A stretch of DNA of 64,000 bases from SAR324 cluster bacterium. GTDB lineage: Bacteria > SAR324 > NAC60-12. The notes under the pieces are model-generated. The model was not told the origin of the DNA, made no database searches, and saw only the letters and a list, made by a program, of their open reading frames with translations. The position numbers and the translations under genes are program-made. The DNA is taken from NCBI GenBank assembly GCA_028281495.1, contig JANQJU010000089.1:248001-312000 (forward strand), written 5' to 3'. Below, piece by piece: positions 23,915 to 32,432 of this stretch; position 1 is the first letter of the stretch, and each line of letters starts with the position of its first letter.

Positions 23915-25692
23915 TATTTCCCTTCATTCGGTTTTTCGAGAGCCGGACGAACTGCACACATAGTTTTCAATTCCCACCCACAAAACAGCAACACGATCCC
24001 TGTGAATTGTAGGGTTTCCCATTGTTGCAGGCGAGAATCTTGAAGATACTGCGTCAATTGGTTTTCTGCTTCGGTCAACAGTTCCTCGGCTTTGGATTCC
24101 TTCCATTGGTCGCGCTTCAAGTATTTCAACTCAATCAAATAACCATGTTGGATGTCCGGGTATTTGGCCACAAATGGTTCCAAAAACAGATCCACATAGC
24201 CTTTGTTGAACTCATATTCGGTGCGGCAAAAGAACACATCATTGATATTGAGATACGCAAGCAAAAACCCTTGGATCACCTTTTCACGAGATAAATAATC
24301 CCGGATGCTCGTTTGGGCATCGGTTTGATCAGACAAATATCGGAACACGGGTTCCCATTCCCCTTTCCAGGCCATACTTAAAATCAGGCGTTTGAACTCA
24401 TCTACTACGATTTGAAACCACCCCACTTCTCCCAAAGAACGGCGAATGTATTCATACATCAACAGGAGGATCGTTTGATTCGGAGGGGCCAACACGGGAG
24501 ATCCCATTTCGGTTCCCCGAAAGGTCAACAGCCCGAAGTAATACAGCAACGAGGTGAAATTTTCTGGGAGATGCAATTCGGCCAACGGAAAGCTCATCAC
24601 CACTTCTGAAAGCACTTGCCCTTCTTCCAGTATGGTTCGCAGTCGATCATAGTTTCCATTGAGTTGGCGGTTCACCAAAATCAAATGACGCAACTTTCCG
24701 TAATCGATGCGAACGTTGTCATCAATCAAACGGTCGGGAATAGGAGTTTCTCGATTGGTTTTGCATTCCTTGATGAAGTGCCACACCATATCGGTGTTAA
24801 AGACATCGGTTTGAGAGCGTTTGTTGAACCGATATCCATTGTACCATTCCCGCATGATCCCCAAGGCTTCCTCGACTTCTAAACTGATGTAACCTACGGA
24901 ACGATAATACTCTAATATGCCGTGAACTTCGGATTCGGTGAATCCCAACATTTCGTCAAATTCTGAGGCTAGGCTCAGGTTGTCCCCTAAGTTGAAGCCG
25001 CTGGTGACATCATCCAAGGTCACCGGAGACACCCCGGTCATGAATAAGCGGGAAATCCCTGCTCCTAGTCCGCTGGTTCCACCTTTGATCACTGTGAAAA
25101 ACTGCCGAAAGAAACCATCACCGTGAGTGAGATCATGATAGGCCTGTTCGCCTGCATGCACCAAGATGTTGTTGGCAAAGTTGTCGTATTCATCGATCAA
25201 CACATAGAGTTTCACGTCTCGTTTCGCCACGGCATCAAATAGAGCGTTCAGTTGGTCGTGAATGGAAGGTTCTTCCATAATCGATGTCACTACTTCAGGA
25301 GGGAAGTCTTCAGGATAGCTTTCCAAGCAGGTGCGCAATCGGCTGGTCGTATGGCGTTCGAACGAATGCTCGACATGCTTCAGATCTGATCGAACGCGGG
25401 AAAAATTAAAATACAACACGCGATACTGGTTCGCCTGCGACGTCGGAGCCTTCCCAATATCGGTTCCCGAAAAAAAGAGGTCGAACTGCGCTTTACGCTT
25501 TTTGTCGTAATAGGCTTCCAAAATCGTGAGCCACGACGACTTTCCGAACCGCCGCGGACGAATGAACACCACAAAGTTGTGTTGTTCCAAGTGAGGAATA
25601 AATCGAGTTTTGTCCACAAAGTAGAAGTTGCGGGTGCGGATGGCTTCATAATCTGAAATGCCATAGGGGATGTTCATGGGAAGTGAGGGCAT
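23914..25692 (-). CDS. AAA-ATPase-like protein with C-terminal PD-(D/E)XK nuclease domain, copy B
   Basis: The protein has 592 residues from the ATG at 25692, with GGAG 7 bp before; a GTG directly precedes it. Domain order is as in copy A: MNIPYGISDYEAIRTRNF, PRRFGKSSW, LIDEYDNFAN, then GYVDLFLEPF and YLIELKYLKR. It is the first gene of the operon and is translationally coupled to the next ATPase. N- and C-terminal parts are nearly identical to copy A, while the region around residues 400-440 (for example PVLAPPNQTILLLMYEYI) diverges. Role unknown, as for copy A. Confidence 0.88.
   Translation of the reverse strand: MPSLPMNIPYGISDYEAIRTRNFYFVDKTRFIPHLEQHNFVVFIRPRRFGKSSWLTILEAYYDKKRKAQFDLFFSGTDIGKAPTSQANQYRVLYFNFSRVRSDLKHVEHSFERHTTSRLRTCLESYPEDFPPEVVTSIMEEPSIHDQLNALFDAVAKRDVKLYVLIDEYDNFANNILVHAGEQAYHDLTHGDGFFRQFFTVIKGGTSGLGAGISRLFMTGVSPVTLDDVTSGFNLGDNLSLASEFDEMLGFTESEVHGILEYYRSVGYISLEVEEALGIMREWYNGYRFNKRSQTDVFNTDMVWHFIKECKTNRETPIPDRLIDDNVRIDYGKLRHLILVNRQLNGNYDRLRTILEEGQVLSEVVMSFPLAELHLPENFTSLLYYFGLLTFRGTEMGSPVLAPPNQTILLLMYEYIRRSLGEVGWFQIVVDEFKRLILSMAWKGEWEPVFRYLSDQTDAQTSIRDYLSREKVIQGFLLAYLNINDVFFCRTEYEFNKGYVDLFLEPFVAKYPDIQHGYLIELKYLKRDQWKESKAEELLTEAENQLTQYLQDSRLQQWETLQFTGIVLLFCGWELKTMCAVRPALEKPNEGK
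23971..24374. repeat. 404-bp direct repeat, copy 2
   Basis: This is the partner of 20267-20670, encoding the nuclease end of copy B. Both copies lie in the same frame of their genes. Confidence 0.8.
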
Positions 25693-25695
25693 CAC

Positions 25696-26349
25696 GCATC
25701 TCCAGATAGTCGTGTTATTGAACTCAATTTAGACCAACATTGTGATTCCATATAAACCAATCCGATGACCATTGGAGGCAATCAGAGTCTTTTTGTCAAT
25801 CAGTTGTTTTTAGCCGCAACCAAAAAGGGTTCGTTAGCCGTGCTTTTCTCTTTTTCAATCGTAAATTGGCCTCCAAATGCTCAAAATACGGATGCGCCGC
25901 ATCTTGACGATTGGCCAAAAATCGGACGATCAATGCAGACTAAAATTTCTTAAACTCGGTATTCCAGTTTTTAGAATTTGGCAATCCAGCACCCTCGCGC
26001 GGTCCCTTCTTGAAATCGTATCAACAATGGGGCTGGTTCCTTAAGTAACAAGTGATCAGGAGCCGGAAAGATACTACTTTTTATAGTAAAGAATGCAATA
26101 TCCTAAATAGCTACTTCCAGAGATCAATTACGATCAAACTGATGTCTTTATCTAAAATTTCAGCGTTAAATAATCAAAGTCTGAATTCAATTGATTTTTT
26201 AACTTTCAACTTGTGCTGCCTATGAAAACGAGTCAAAAAGATCTTGGTAAGGGTATTAAATTTGAGTTGATCGGACTTCAGGCGTTGCATGAATATTTGA
26301 CGATAAGATTTGTTTGCAGTCGGCCTAAAAATTTTTCTTAAGGTGAAGC
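25696..26349. other. 654-bp region without a confident gene
   Basis: This spacer separates the minus-strand ATPase-nuclease operon from the plus-strand coiled-coil gene, so it should contain two divergent promoters. A short open stretch on the minus strand around 25795-25940 has protein-like composition but no start codon and could be a decayed gene end. The rest is AT-rich, with no repeat or RNA structure recognised. Confidence 0.5.
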
Positions 26350-27378
26350 ATGACTTTCCATCTAAAATCATTGTTAGTATTTTTGTTGATACATCTTTTT
26401 TTACCCCTAGTAGTTAGTGCAAATGACTCTGAAACAGAGGCAGCTGCCCGCTTAGAATCACTGCTTAGTCAGGGTAATTCGAGCAACTTAAACTTTCTCA
26501 ATCGGCAAAAACGTTTGTTAGGAACCGAAATTGAGGATTTTGAAGAAAAGATCCGCGAAAAACAAAGATATATTGATTCGATAGGCTCACCAACTGATAT
26601 AGAAGAGAATTTATCCGTTTTCAGACAGTCAAGAGACAACTATTCGGAACTAATTCAAGGATATGAAGATAGTATTGAAAGACTGGAACTGGAAAAAGAA
26701 GAACTCGAAAAAGTTGTTTCGAAACAGGAGGTAACTCTTGAGAAGAAGAAAGAGTCAGAAGAAATTATTAAAAAAATATCTTTAGAGTTGAAAGATCATA
26801 AAAAGGAATTGAAAAAGCTTAAAAATAACCTGCTAGAGATTGATACTGCAATTGATAGTGAAATTAAAAATTTAGAAATTTCTGAAAAACGTAGTCAGGC
26901 AATAATTGAAGATAGAAAGTTATTAAAAGAACTGAAGAATCGACAGTTTGAAATAGATATTAAACTATCTGAAGAATTAAATCGCGACACTCTACAAAAT
27001 AAGTTTAGGCTGAATATCAGTATTGCTTTTACGGTCTTAGTTGGAGTGGTTATTATTGGGTTCTATTTAATTGTTTCTAAAAAGGAAGGGGTTGCAAAAG
27101 ATATTTTTTCTGGAGAAAAAGGTATTCAGTTTGTCACATTGTTTTTAATCATTATAGCCATAATACTATTTGGTATTATGGGAACTTTAGAAAGTAGAGA
27201 ACTAGCCGCTTTGTTAGGTGCATTGTCGGGGTATATACTCGGTAAAACCGTTCAAACTAGGGAGGAAAACAAAACCCCTCCTTCCTCTCCTCCTCTTACT
27301 ATGGCTGCTGCAAATCCAACTCCCCCAAACCCAAGTCCCTCAAGCCCAACTCCGTCTAATCTACCGGAGAAATCCTAA
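26350..27378 (+). CDS. Signal-peptide/coiled-coil/two-helix membrane protein with Pro-rich tail
   Basis: The 342-residue protein starts at an ATG with AAGGTGA upstream. Residues 1-24 are a Sec signal peptide (LLIHLFLPLVVSA). Residues 30-215 are a Lys/Glu/Leu-rich coiled coil that would lie in the periplasm. Two membrane helices follow at about 226-246 and 262-280, and a third short hydrophobic stretch, ALLGALSGYILGK. The last 35 residues are Pro/Ser-rich. The sequence is AT-rich compared with its neighbours, which hints at transfer. A similarly AT-rich coiled-coil membrane protein lies at 53659. No family is recognised. Confidence 0.7.
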   Translation: MTFHLKSLLVFLLIHLFLPLVVSANDSETEAAARLESLLSQGNSSNLNFLNRQKRLLGTEIEDFEEKIREKQRYIDSIGSPTDIEENLSVFRQSRDNYSELIQGYEDSIERLELEKEELEKVVSKQEVTLEKKKESEEIIKKISLELKDHKKELKKLKNNLLEIDTAIDSEIKNLEISEKRSQAIIEDRKLLKELKNRQFEIDIKLSEELNRDTLQNKFRLNISIAFTVLVGVVIIGFYLIVSKKEGVAKDIFSGEKGIQFVTLFLIIIAIILFGIMGTLESRELAALLGALSGYILGKTVQTREENKTPPSSPPLTMAAANPTPPNPSPSSPTPSNLPEKS

Positions 27379-27616
27379 AAAACTCGGTTTTGGAAGTAAT
27401 AACCTTTGACAACTCCGATCAATAGGTATGAGACATCTTTGCTTATCATCAATGTGTTAGAATTGGCTTCCTGCCTTCCAAAAACATGATAAACGAGCAA
27501 ATAGATTCTTTTTTTTGGTTTCGTAATTTTCCAATATCGCTAGTTTTTCTCCATTAGGATAATGTGGAAAGTGAGGAATTACAGACGCTCTCCTACTGCA
27601 CAATGAATTGAAAATA

Positions 27617-27945
27617 CTAAGATTCGGAAAAAGTGCTTTTGTTCAGATTTTCTACTTGTTCAGCAAACAGCTCGCCTTTCTCTTTCCGGAAACCCTCTTC
27701 ACTCTTGTGAGGCCTGAGGTTCTTTCTGAACCACTCCTTTTGCTCGTCACTCCTTTCGATTGCCGATTGCATTTTTCTCTGTGCGATTGCTTCAGCGCGG
27801 TTATATTGGTCAAGATGTCTATTTAAGGCGTTTTTGCATGTTGAGCCTTTGAGGTTAAGATCATTTCGTAAATCAAGGTCCAGGCTTCGTTTCGTTCCAA
27901 GGTATCGTCGGAATCCGCAGGCAACAGGTTTACCCGAATGATCAT
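27617..27945 (-). pseudogene. Small gene after the histidine kinase, apparently frameshifted
   Basis: An ATG at 27945 overlaps the kinase stop codon as ATGA. It opens 40 codons that look like protein (MIIRVNLLPADSDDTLERNE) and end at 27823. A second frame reads on through NALNRHLDQYNRAEAIAQRK into a 51-codon ORF from 27772 that stops at 27617. The two frames meet at an A5 run near 27832-27836 on the minus strand, and one extra base there would give a single protein of about 109 residues. The run is one A short of the classic A-AAA-AAC slippery site. It could be a decayed gene, a sequencing error or two tiny genes. Confidence 0.4.
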
Positions 27946-29789
27946 CGTTTTCCGTAAATTTGAATCAATGAGCTAAGATTTTTCATTGATATATTCTTTT
28001 TGTATAGCGCAACCATCCCTACTGCGAGACAACGGGTCTCTCTATCAGAATCGACATTGGAACTCCAACCAATGATCTTAAGGCGTTGGGAGATATCCCA
28101 TTCATTCAAAATAGCACGGGTGGTGTCAAAACCGTCCATCCCAGGCATCATGAGATCCATGAAGATCAGGTCGCAAGGTTGTTTCCGGAGAATCGTTATG
28201 GCTTCCTTCCCACTGGAGGCGGTTTGGAAGGGACACCCGATTCTTTTGAGCATCATTTCCATCACGAGCAGATTGTCAGGATCGTCATCCACGACCAAGA
28301 CGCTGACGGCACTCGGATCAACAGGCTGCACATGACGTAGGGTGAACTGAAATTGGGAACCCTCGCCTTCTTGGCTCTCCACCCAGATGCGTCCGCCATT
28401 TTTTTCTACAAATTCTTTACAAAGGAGCAGTCCCAATCCCGTGCCTCGTTCTCCCTCTATACCGGGGTGAGTGGTTTGCACATCGATGCGAAAGAGTTGG
28501 GAAAGGTCGTCTTGAGCGATACCCACTCCGGTATCAGAAACCATCACTTTGAGCCAGTGCACGTCTTCCGTTTGCGCCGAGAGGGTGATTTCACCACCAT
28601 TGGGGGTAAACTTGAGCGCATTAGAGATCAAATTTTGAAAAATAGACTCCACCATCGTAATATCGGCATAAACCTGAATGTTTTCAGATAGTTTGTTCGA
28701 TAGGTGGATGTTTTTTCGAAGAGCAGGTTCCTCAAAAATGTCTAGTATGGATTGAGCCAGTTGCCGCAAATCGATGGTTTCGGGGCGGTTCGGGAAACGG
28801 CCTGATTGCATACGAGACCAATGAAGCAGGTTTTCCACCAACCGATCCAGCCGAAGCGAGGCGCGGTGAATGCGTTGGGCTATGTCTTGGGTTTCTTCCG
28901 GGCTGAGTGGCTCAGGAGGAGCTGCCAACAGCTCGGCCAAGCGCAGCATACTATTGATCGGGCTTTTCAAGTCATGTGAGATGATTGAAAAAAATTTGTC
29001 TTTCGTCACATTGGCTTCATGGAGTTGTTGAGAATACTGTTGTAATTTCTCCTCAGATCGCTTGCGTTCGGTGATGTCTCGGATGGTAACCAATTGCGCT
29101 GGTTCCCGGTTCCATTCAGTTGAGACGGTCATGGCTTCCCCCCAGCCGATTTCACCATTGGCGAGGATAATTGAGATCTCTTTGGATTCGCCAACCAAAA
29201 AGTACTTCCCGAAGAGCTTACCGACAATCTTCTCCGACTTGAATCCAAAGATTTGTTCTGCCGCAGGATTCACAAACTGAACAATGCCTTGTTCATTGAC
29301 CACGATGATGCCATCGGCATTTCGTTCCACAATATTGCGAAAACTAGTTTGAGAGGCTTCTAAGGCACGTTCCAGTTCTTTACGTTCGGTGATATCTTGA
29401 GCAACACAAACGATTTCTTTTAACTTCCCTGCGTCATTCCGACTCGCTGAACCGGAGAAAAGCACCGGAATGTTTCTGCCATCTTTGGCCTGGTAAACTT
29501 TTTCCTCATTTCGCACAAAACCTTTTTCAATCACCTCCTCCAACCACGTGCCTCGGAAAACAGATTGTTCATTTTTTTCTCCTTCTCCTTCTCCTTCTCC
29601 TTCTCCTTCTCCTTCTCCTGGAAGGATGATTTGGATCGATTTCTCGATCAACTCTTTTTCGCCAAATCCCAATAAATTGAGCGTGGCAGAATTGACTTTC
29701 TGGATGGTGGCATCGGGATTCACCAGAATGAGACTCTCCGTCATCGAGTCGAGGAGGTTTTTCATTAAACTTGAGTTAGGCTCAGACAT
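27942..29789 (-). CDS. PAS-PAS hybrid histidine kinase downstream of kaiB
   Basis: The 615-residue protein has two PAS domains (about 8-135 and 145-245), HisKA with H270 in FFSIISHDLKSPIN, and HATPase with NLISNALKFTPNGG, DTGVGIA and GTGLGLLL. A C-terminal receiver follows with VLVVDDDPDN and phospho-site MDLMMPGMDG. There is no membrane helix, so it is cytosolic. The first PAS loop has a Gly-Glu run from a hexanucleotide repeat. Its ATG overlaps the kaiB stop (TGATG). Unlike cyanobacterial SasA it has no KaiB-like sensor domain, but its position makes it the likely output or input kinase for KaiBC. Confidence 0.93.
   Translation of the reverse strand: MSEPNSSLMKNLLDSMTESLILVNPDATIQKVNSATLNLLGFGEKELIEKSIQIILPGEGEGEGEGEGEGEKNEQSVFRGTWLEEVIEKGFVRNEEKVYQAKDGRNIPVLFSGSASRNDAGKLKEIVCVAQDITERKELERALEASQTSFRNIVERNADGIIVVNEQGIVQFVNPAAEQIFGFKSEKIVGKLFGKYFLVGESKEISIILANGEIGWGEAMTVSTEWNREPAQLVTIRDITERKRSEEKLQQYSQQLHEANVTKDKFFSIISHDLKSPINSMLRLAELLAAPPEPLSPEETQDIAQRIHRASLRLDRLVENLLHWSRMQSGRFPNRPETIDLRQLAQSILDIFEEPALRKNIHLSNKLSENIQVYADITMVESIFQNLISNALKFTPNGGEITLSAQTEDVHWLKVMVSDTGVGIAQDDLSQLFRIDVQTTHPGIEGERGTGLGLLLCKEFVEKNGGRIWVESQEGEGSQFQFTLRHVQPVDPSAVSVLVVDDDPDNLLVMEMMLKRIGCPFQTASSGKEAITILRKQPCDLIFMDLMMPGMDGFDTTRAILNEWDISQRLKIIGWSSNVDSDRETRCLAVGMVALYKKNISMKNLSSLIQIYGKR
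29581..29616 (-). repeat. Hexanucleotide microsatellite (6 copies) in a PAS domain
   Basis: Six perfect CCTTCT units encode a Gly-Glu repeat at about residues 59-70 of the kinase, in a PAS-domain loop. The unit is two codons long, so slippage changes loop length without frameshift. Confidence 0.95.
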
Positions 29790-30076
29790 CACTTTCCTTC
29801 CGCTAAAGAATTGGGGAGTAATTCGAGTTTTAACTCTTCGGTATCGCTCAAATCACCAATAAAGTATTTGGGAGGCGGTGGGCTTTCCTTGATCAACGTG
29901 GGAACTGCGATAATTCCTTTTTCTGCTGCCAACCCTTTCACTTCGGTGATGTCTAAGATCTCCAGATCAAACTGGTCTTTGAACTCCAGGCATAATTTTT
30001 CCAAGGCTGAGATGGTTTTCACTGCATTGGAATCACGACCTGCAATATAGAGTTTTAGTTTGTATTTATTGCTCAT
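29789..30076 (-). CDS. kaiB: KaiB-family protein
   Basis: The 95-residue protein matches KaiB along its length: KLKLYIAGRDSNAVKTISAL, LEILDITEVKGLAAEKGI, the cis-Pro strand IIAVPTLIK and YFIGDLSD. Cyanobacterial KaiB, about 102-108 residues long, switches fold to bind the KaiC CI ring and drive dephosphorylation; outside cyanobacteria its role is less certain. The ATG lies inside the end of kaiC (11-bp overlap), with GGAGG immediately upstream. The next kinase gene overlaps its stop by 1 bp, so KaiC, KaiB and the kinase should be made together. Confidence 0.93.
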   Translation of the reverse strand: MSNKYKLKLYIAGRDSNAVKTISALEKLCLEFKDQFDLEILDITEVKGLAAEKGIIAVPTLIKESPPPPKYFIGDLSDTEELKLELLPNSLAEGK

Positions 30077-31595
30077 CCAATCCTCCTTCGGAAAACATCA
30101 TTTCTAAACGTTGCGTATCAGGCATCGTGCTCATGGAAGGAGTTCCCAGGAGAATATTCTGCGCTTCTTTGAAGGGTTCACCGACATGAAGCCCTTGGCT
30201 ATCGATCGTAAATTCATGGATGTCTTTATCATGTTGAGATCCGCGCATTTTGATCACCGCAATACCACGGCGCAAGCTCCCTTGGATTTCGACATAACGC
30301 AATAAAACAATAATATCGGTGATGGTTGAGATATGCGCTTCGGTGATGGATTCTCCTCCGGCTAACTTGGGGGTCGTACACGTCAAGAGACAACAGACTT
30401 CTTCTTGTTTCATGAACGAGGTCATGCCGATCACAAACTCACGGAAATTTTTGATGGTGGCCACCCGCTCCATAGCGGACACACTATCCATCACAAATCG
30501 TCTCGGATGGAAACTGTGAACTTCCCGTTGCAGCAACAAGAGGTGCTCCTCCAACCCCATTGATTCGGGATAGAGTGAAATGATTTTCAATAAACCCTCT
30601 GATTCCCATTTATTAAAATCAACATTCCAAGATTGGGCATTGCGTCGAAGCTGTTGAGGCGACTCTTCATAGGCCAACAAAAGCACTTTTTCGCCTTGTT
30701 GGCAGGCTTCGGTAATAAACGTGGCACACATCAGTGTTTTGCCGCTGCCCGTAGGGCCACTGACCAGCATAATCGAATCACGAAACAGCCCACCACTGGT
30801 CATCTCATCCACAGTCGCATTGCCGGACCCCACTCGTTCCATCGAAGAGGATTGTTGTAATTCCCGAGCGGATAGCGGCAGAATCGCAAAACCAGTTTCC
30901 GCAATGATGAACGGAAATTCCCCTTTCGCATGGGCGTGTCCGCGCATTTTTAATATCTGAATAGTGCGGCGTATCTTTTCTTCTTCCAAAACACTGCGCA
31001 GTACAACCACATTGTCGGAAACAAATTCTTCAATCCCGTAACGAGAAATCGTTCCATATTCCTCCAATCGTTCTGCCGTGATGAGCGAGGTACAGCCCAA
31101 GCGTTTCAAGAGTTTCGTCAATCGGAGTATTTCGCGACGAATAGTCTTCTGATTGGAAAACTGCTCAAACAATGAGCCGATTGAGTCCACGACGACGAGA
31201 TTGGCGCTCACTTCCTCGATAGCCGATTCGATCTGAACCATCAGCCCTTCTAGATTGTAGTTGCCTACTTCGACCAAAGGGGATTCTTTGGGAGAAGCAT
31301 CCACAAATTTGAGTTGTCCTGCTTGTTCCAGTGTATCCAGATCCCAGCCTAGATTTTTAACATTCCCGATGATGTCTTCGACTTCCTCCTCGATCGTGAC
31401 AAATACCGCTTTTTGCTGAAATCGAGTGATCCCACGATAAAGAAATTCTAGAGAGAGCAGTGTTTTGCCCGACCCGGAGGTACCAACGACCAGAGTGGTC
31501 CGACCTTTGGTGAACCCCCCTTGAGTGATGTGCTCGATCCCTTCGATGCCTGTAGGGAGTTTCTCGGGAATTTTGATCTGACGTAGTGGCTCCAT
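30066..31595 (-). CDS. kaiC: Circadian-clock-type ATPase/kinase KaiC
   Basis: The 509-residue protein has two RecA-like domains. CI has Walker A GTSGSGKT (38-45) and catalytic E69-E70. CII has GPTGSGKT (280-287) and E310-E311. The Ser-Thr phosphorylation pair of cyanobacterial KaiC is kept as S423-T424 in AHISTITDI, followed by the equivalent of the YVEIRG and MRGS motifs. Autokinase and ATPase activity are therefore expected. The C-terminal tail beyond residue 475 differs from the KaiA-binding tail, and no kaiA was seen. It lies 14 bp after a receiver gene and overlaps kaiB; AAGGAG precedes its ATG. Confidence 0.95.
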   Translation of the reverse strand: MEPLRQIKIPEKLPTGIEGIEHITQGGFTKGRTTLVVGTSGSGKTLLSLEFLYRGITRFQQKAVFVTIEEEVEDIIGNVKNLGWDLDTLEQAGQLKFVDASPKESPLVEVGNYNLEGLMVQIESAIEEVSANLVVVDSIGSLFEQFSNQKTIRREILRLTKLLKRLGCTSLITAERLEEYGTISRYGIEEFVSDNVVVLRSVLEEEKIRRTIQILKMRGHAHAKGEFPFIIAETGFAILPLSARELQQSSSMERVGSGNATVDEMTSGGLFRDSIMLVSGPTGSGKTLMCATFITEACQQGEKVLLLAYEESPQQLRRNAQSWNVDFNKWESEGLLKIISLYPESMGLEEHLLLLQREVHSFHPRRFVMDSVSAMERVATIKNFREFVIGMTSFMKQEEVCCLLTCTTPKLAGGESITEAHISTITDIIVLLRYVEIQGSLRRGIAVIKMRGSQHDKDIHEFTIDSQGLHVGEPFKEAQNILLGTPSMSTMPDTQRLEMMFSEGGLDEQ

Positions 31596-31609
31596 AATGT
31601 CTCCTTGAT

Positions 31610-32395
31610 TCAGTTTGAGGAAAGGATTGCGGCTTCACGATATCGGTCAATTAGATTGCCCATCAACTCCACCAGTAGCAATCGAGCATCAAGAGAAAAT
31701 TCATCGGCACTCCCTTGAAACAAGGTTTGGGTGAAATGTTTCAAGACCTTCACATGCAGGCGAATGAGGTCTTTGGCCTGAAATTGAAGAGTCACCAATG
31801 TCTGGGCAAAGCGAGCGACTTCTGCCGATGGGGGAGCCTCACGTTGACGGACAGAGCGGACATAACGACGCATCAACACACGATACTCCACGTTGAGTTC
31901 TTGCAGGGTGGCTTCTTCAATCGTTGAGGGCTGCTGTAAGATGGTTAGTTTTTTATCCTGATTGCTCCAAAACGCTTCTTGACGTTCCAAGGCTTGGTCC
32001 AAGGCTTTGTTCTTTTTGAATAGATTGATAAAGGCTTGGACTTTCGCTCTTAAGATATAGGGGTCGAACGGTTTGACGAGGTAATCCAAAGCACCCAGTT
32101 CATAGCCTTTGAAAATTTCTTCTCGCGAATCATAATGGGCCGTAATGAAAATGATAGGAATGTTTTCGTAGCGAGGATGATTTCGAATCAACTGAGCTGT
32201 TTCAAACCCATCCATACCGGGCATGGAGATGTCCATTAAAATGACAGCACACTCGTGGTCGAGCAGATAGCGCAGGGCCGCTTCTCCTGAATTCGCTCGC
32301 ACCAACTGGTATTCCGAGTGTTCCAGCGAGCTTTCCAAGGCCAACAGATTTTCTTCTTGATCGTCGACCAATAAAATGTGGATCAGTTCTGCCAT
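31610..32395 (-). CDS. Response regulator with helical C-terminal domain
   Basis: The 261-residue protein has a receiver at 5-120: VDDQEEN, phospho-acceptor D55 in ILMDISMPGMDG, T85 and K108 in YLVKPF. About 140 residues follow that look wholly helical, including a coiled coil (LFKKNKALDQALERQEAF). No DNA-binding, cyclase or phosphatase motif is present, so it probably signals by protein contact, perhaps to the adjacent KaiC or CheR. The spacing to kaiC is 14 bp and to cheR 37 bp. Confidence 0.88.
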   Translation of the reverse strand: MAELIHILLVDDQEENLLALESSLEHSEYQLVRANSGEAALRYLLDHECAVILMDISMPGMDGFETAQLIRNHPRYENIPIIFITAHYDSREEIFKGYELGALDYLVKPFDPYILRAKVQAFINLFKKNKALDQALERQEAFWSNQDKKLTILQQPSTIEEATLQELNVEYRVLMRRYVRSVRQREAPPSAEVARFAQTLVTLQFQAKDLIRLHVKVLKHFTQTLFQGSADEFSLDARLLLVELMGNLIDRYREAAILSSN

Positions 32396-32432
32396 GATGC
32401 ATATTTTTTATAAAAAGTGAGCAATGGGAGTC

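Noticed and set aside
25765..25953. A 62-residue plus-strand ORF in the gap before the coiled-coil gene
   Set aside because: No ribosome site, no recognisable family, and the opposite strand is equally protein-like over the same stretch. Neither is convincing.
27823..27840. Programmed -1 frameshift site at the split small ORF
   Set aside because: The run has five A residues, one short of the A-AAA-AAC heptamer, and no clear stimulatory stem was found. Plain indel is simpler.
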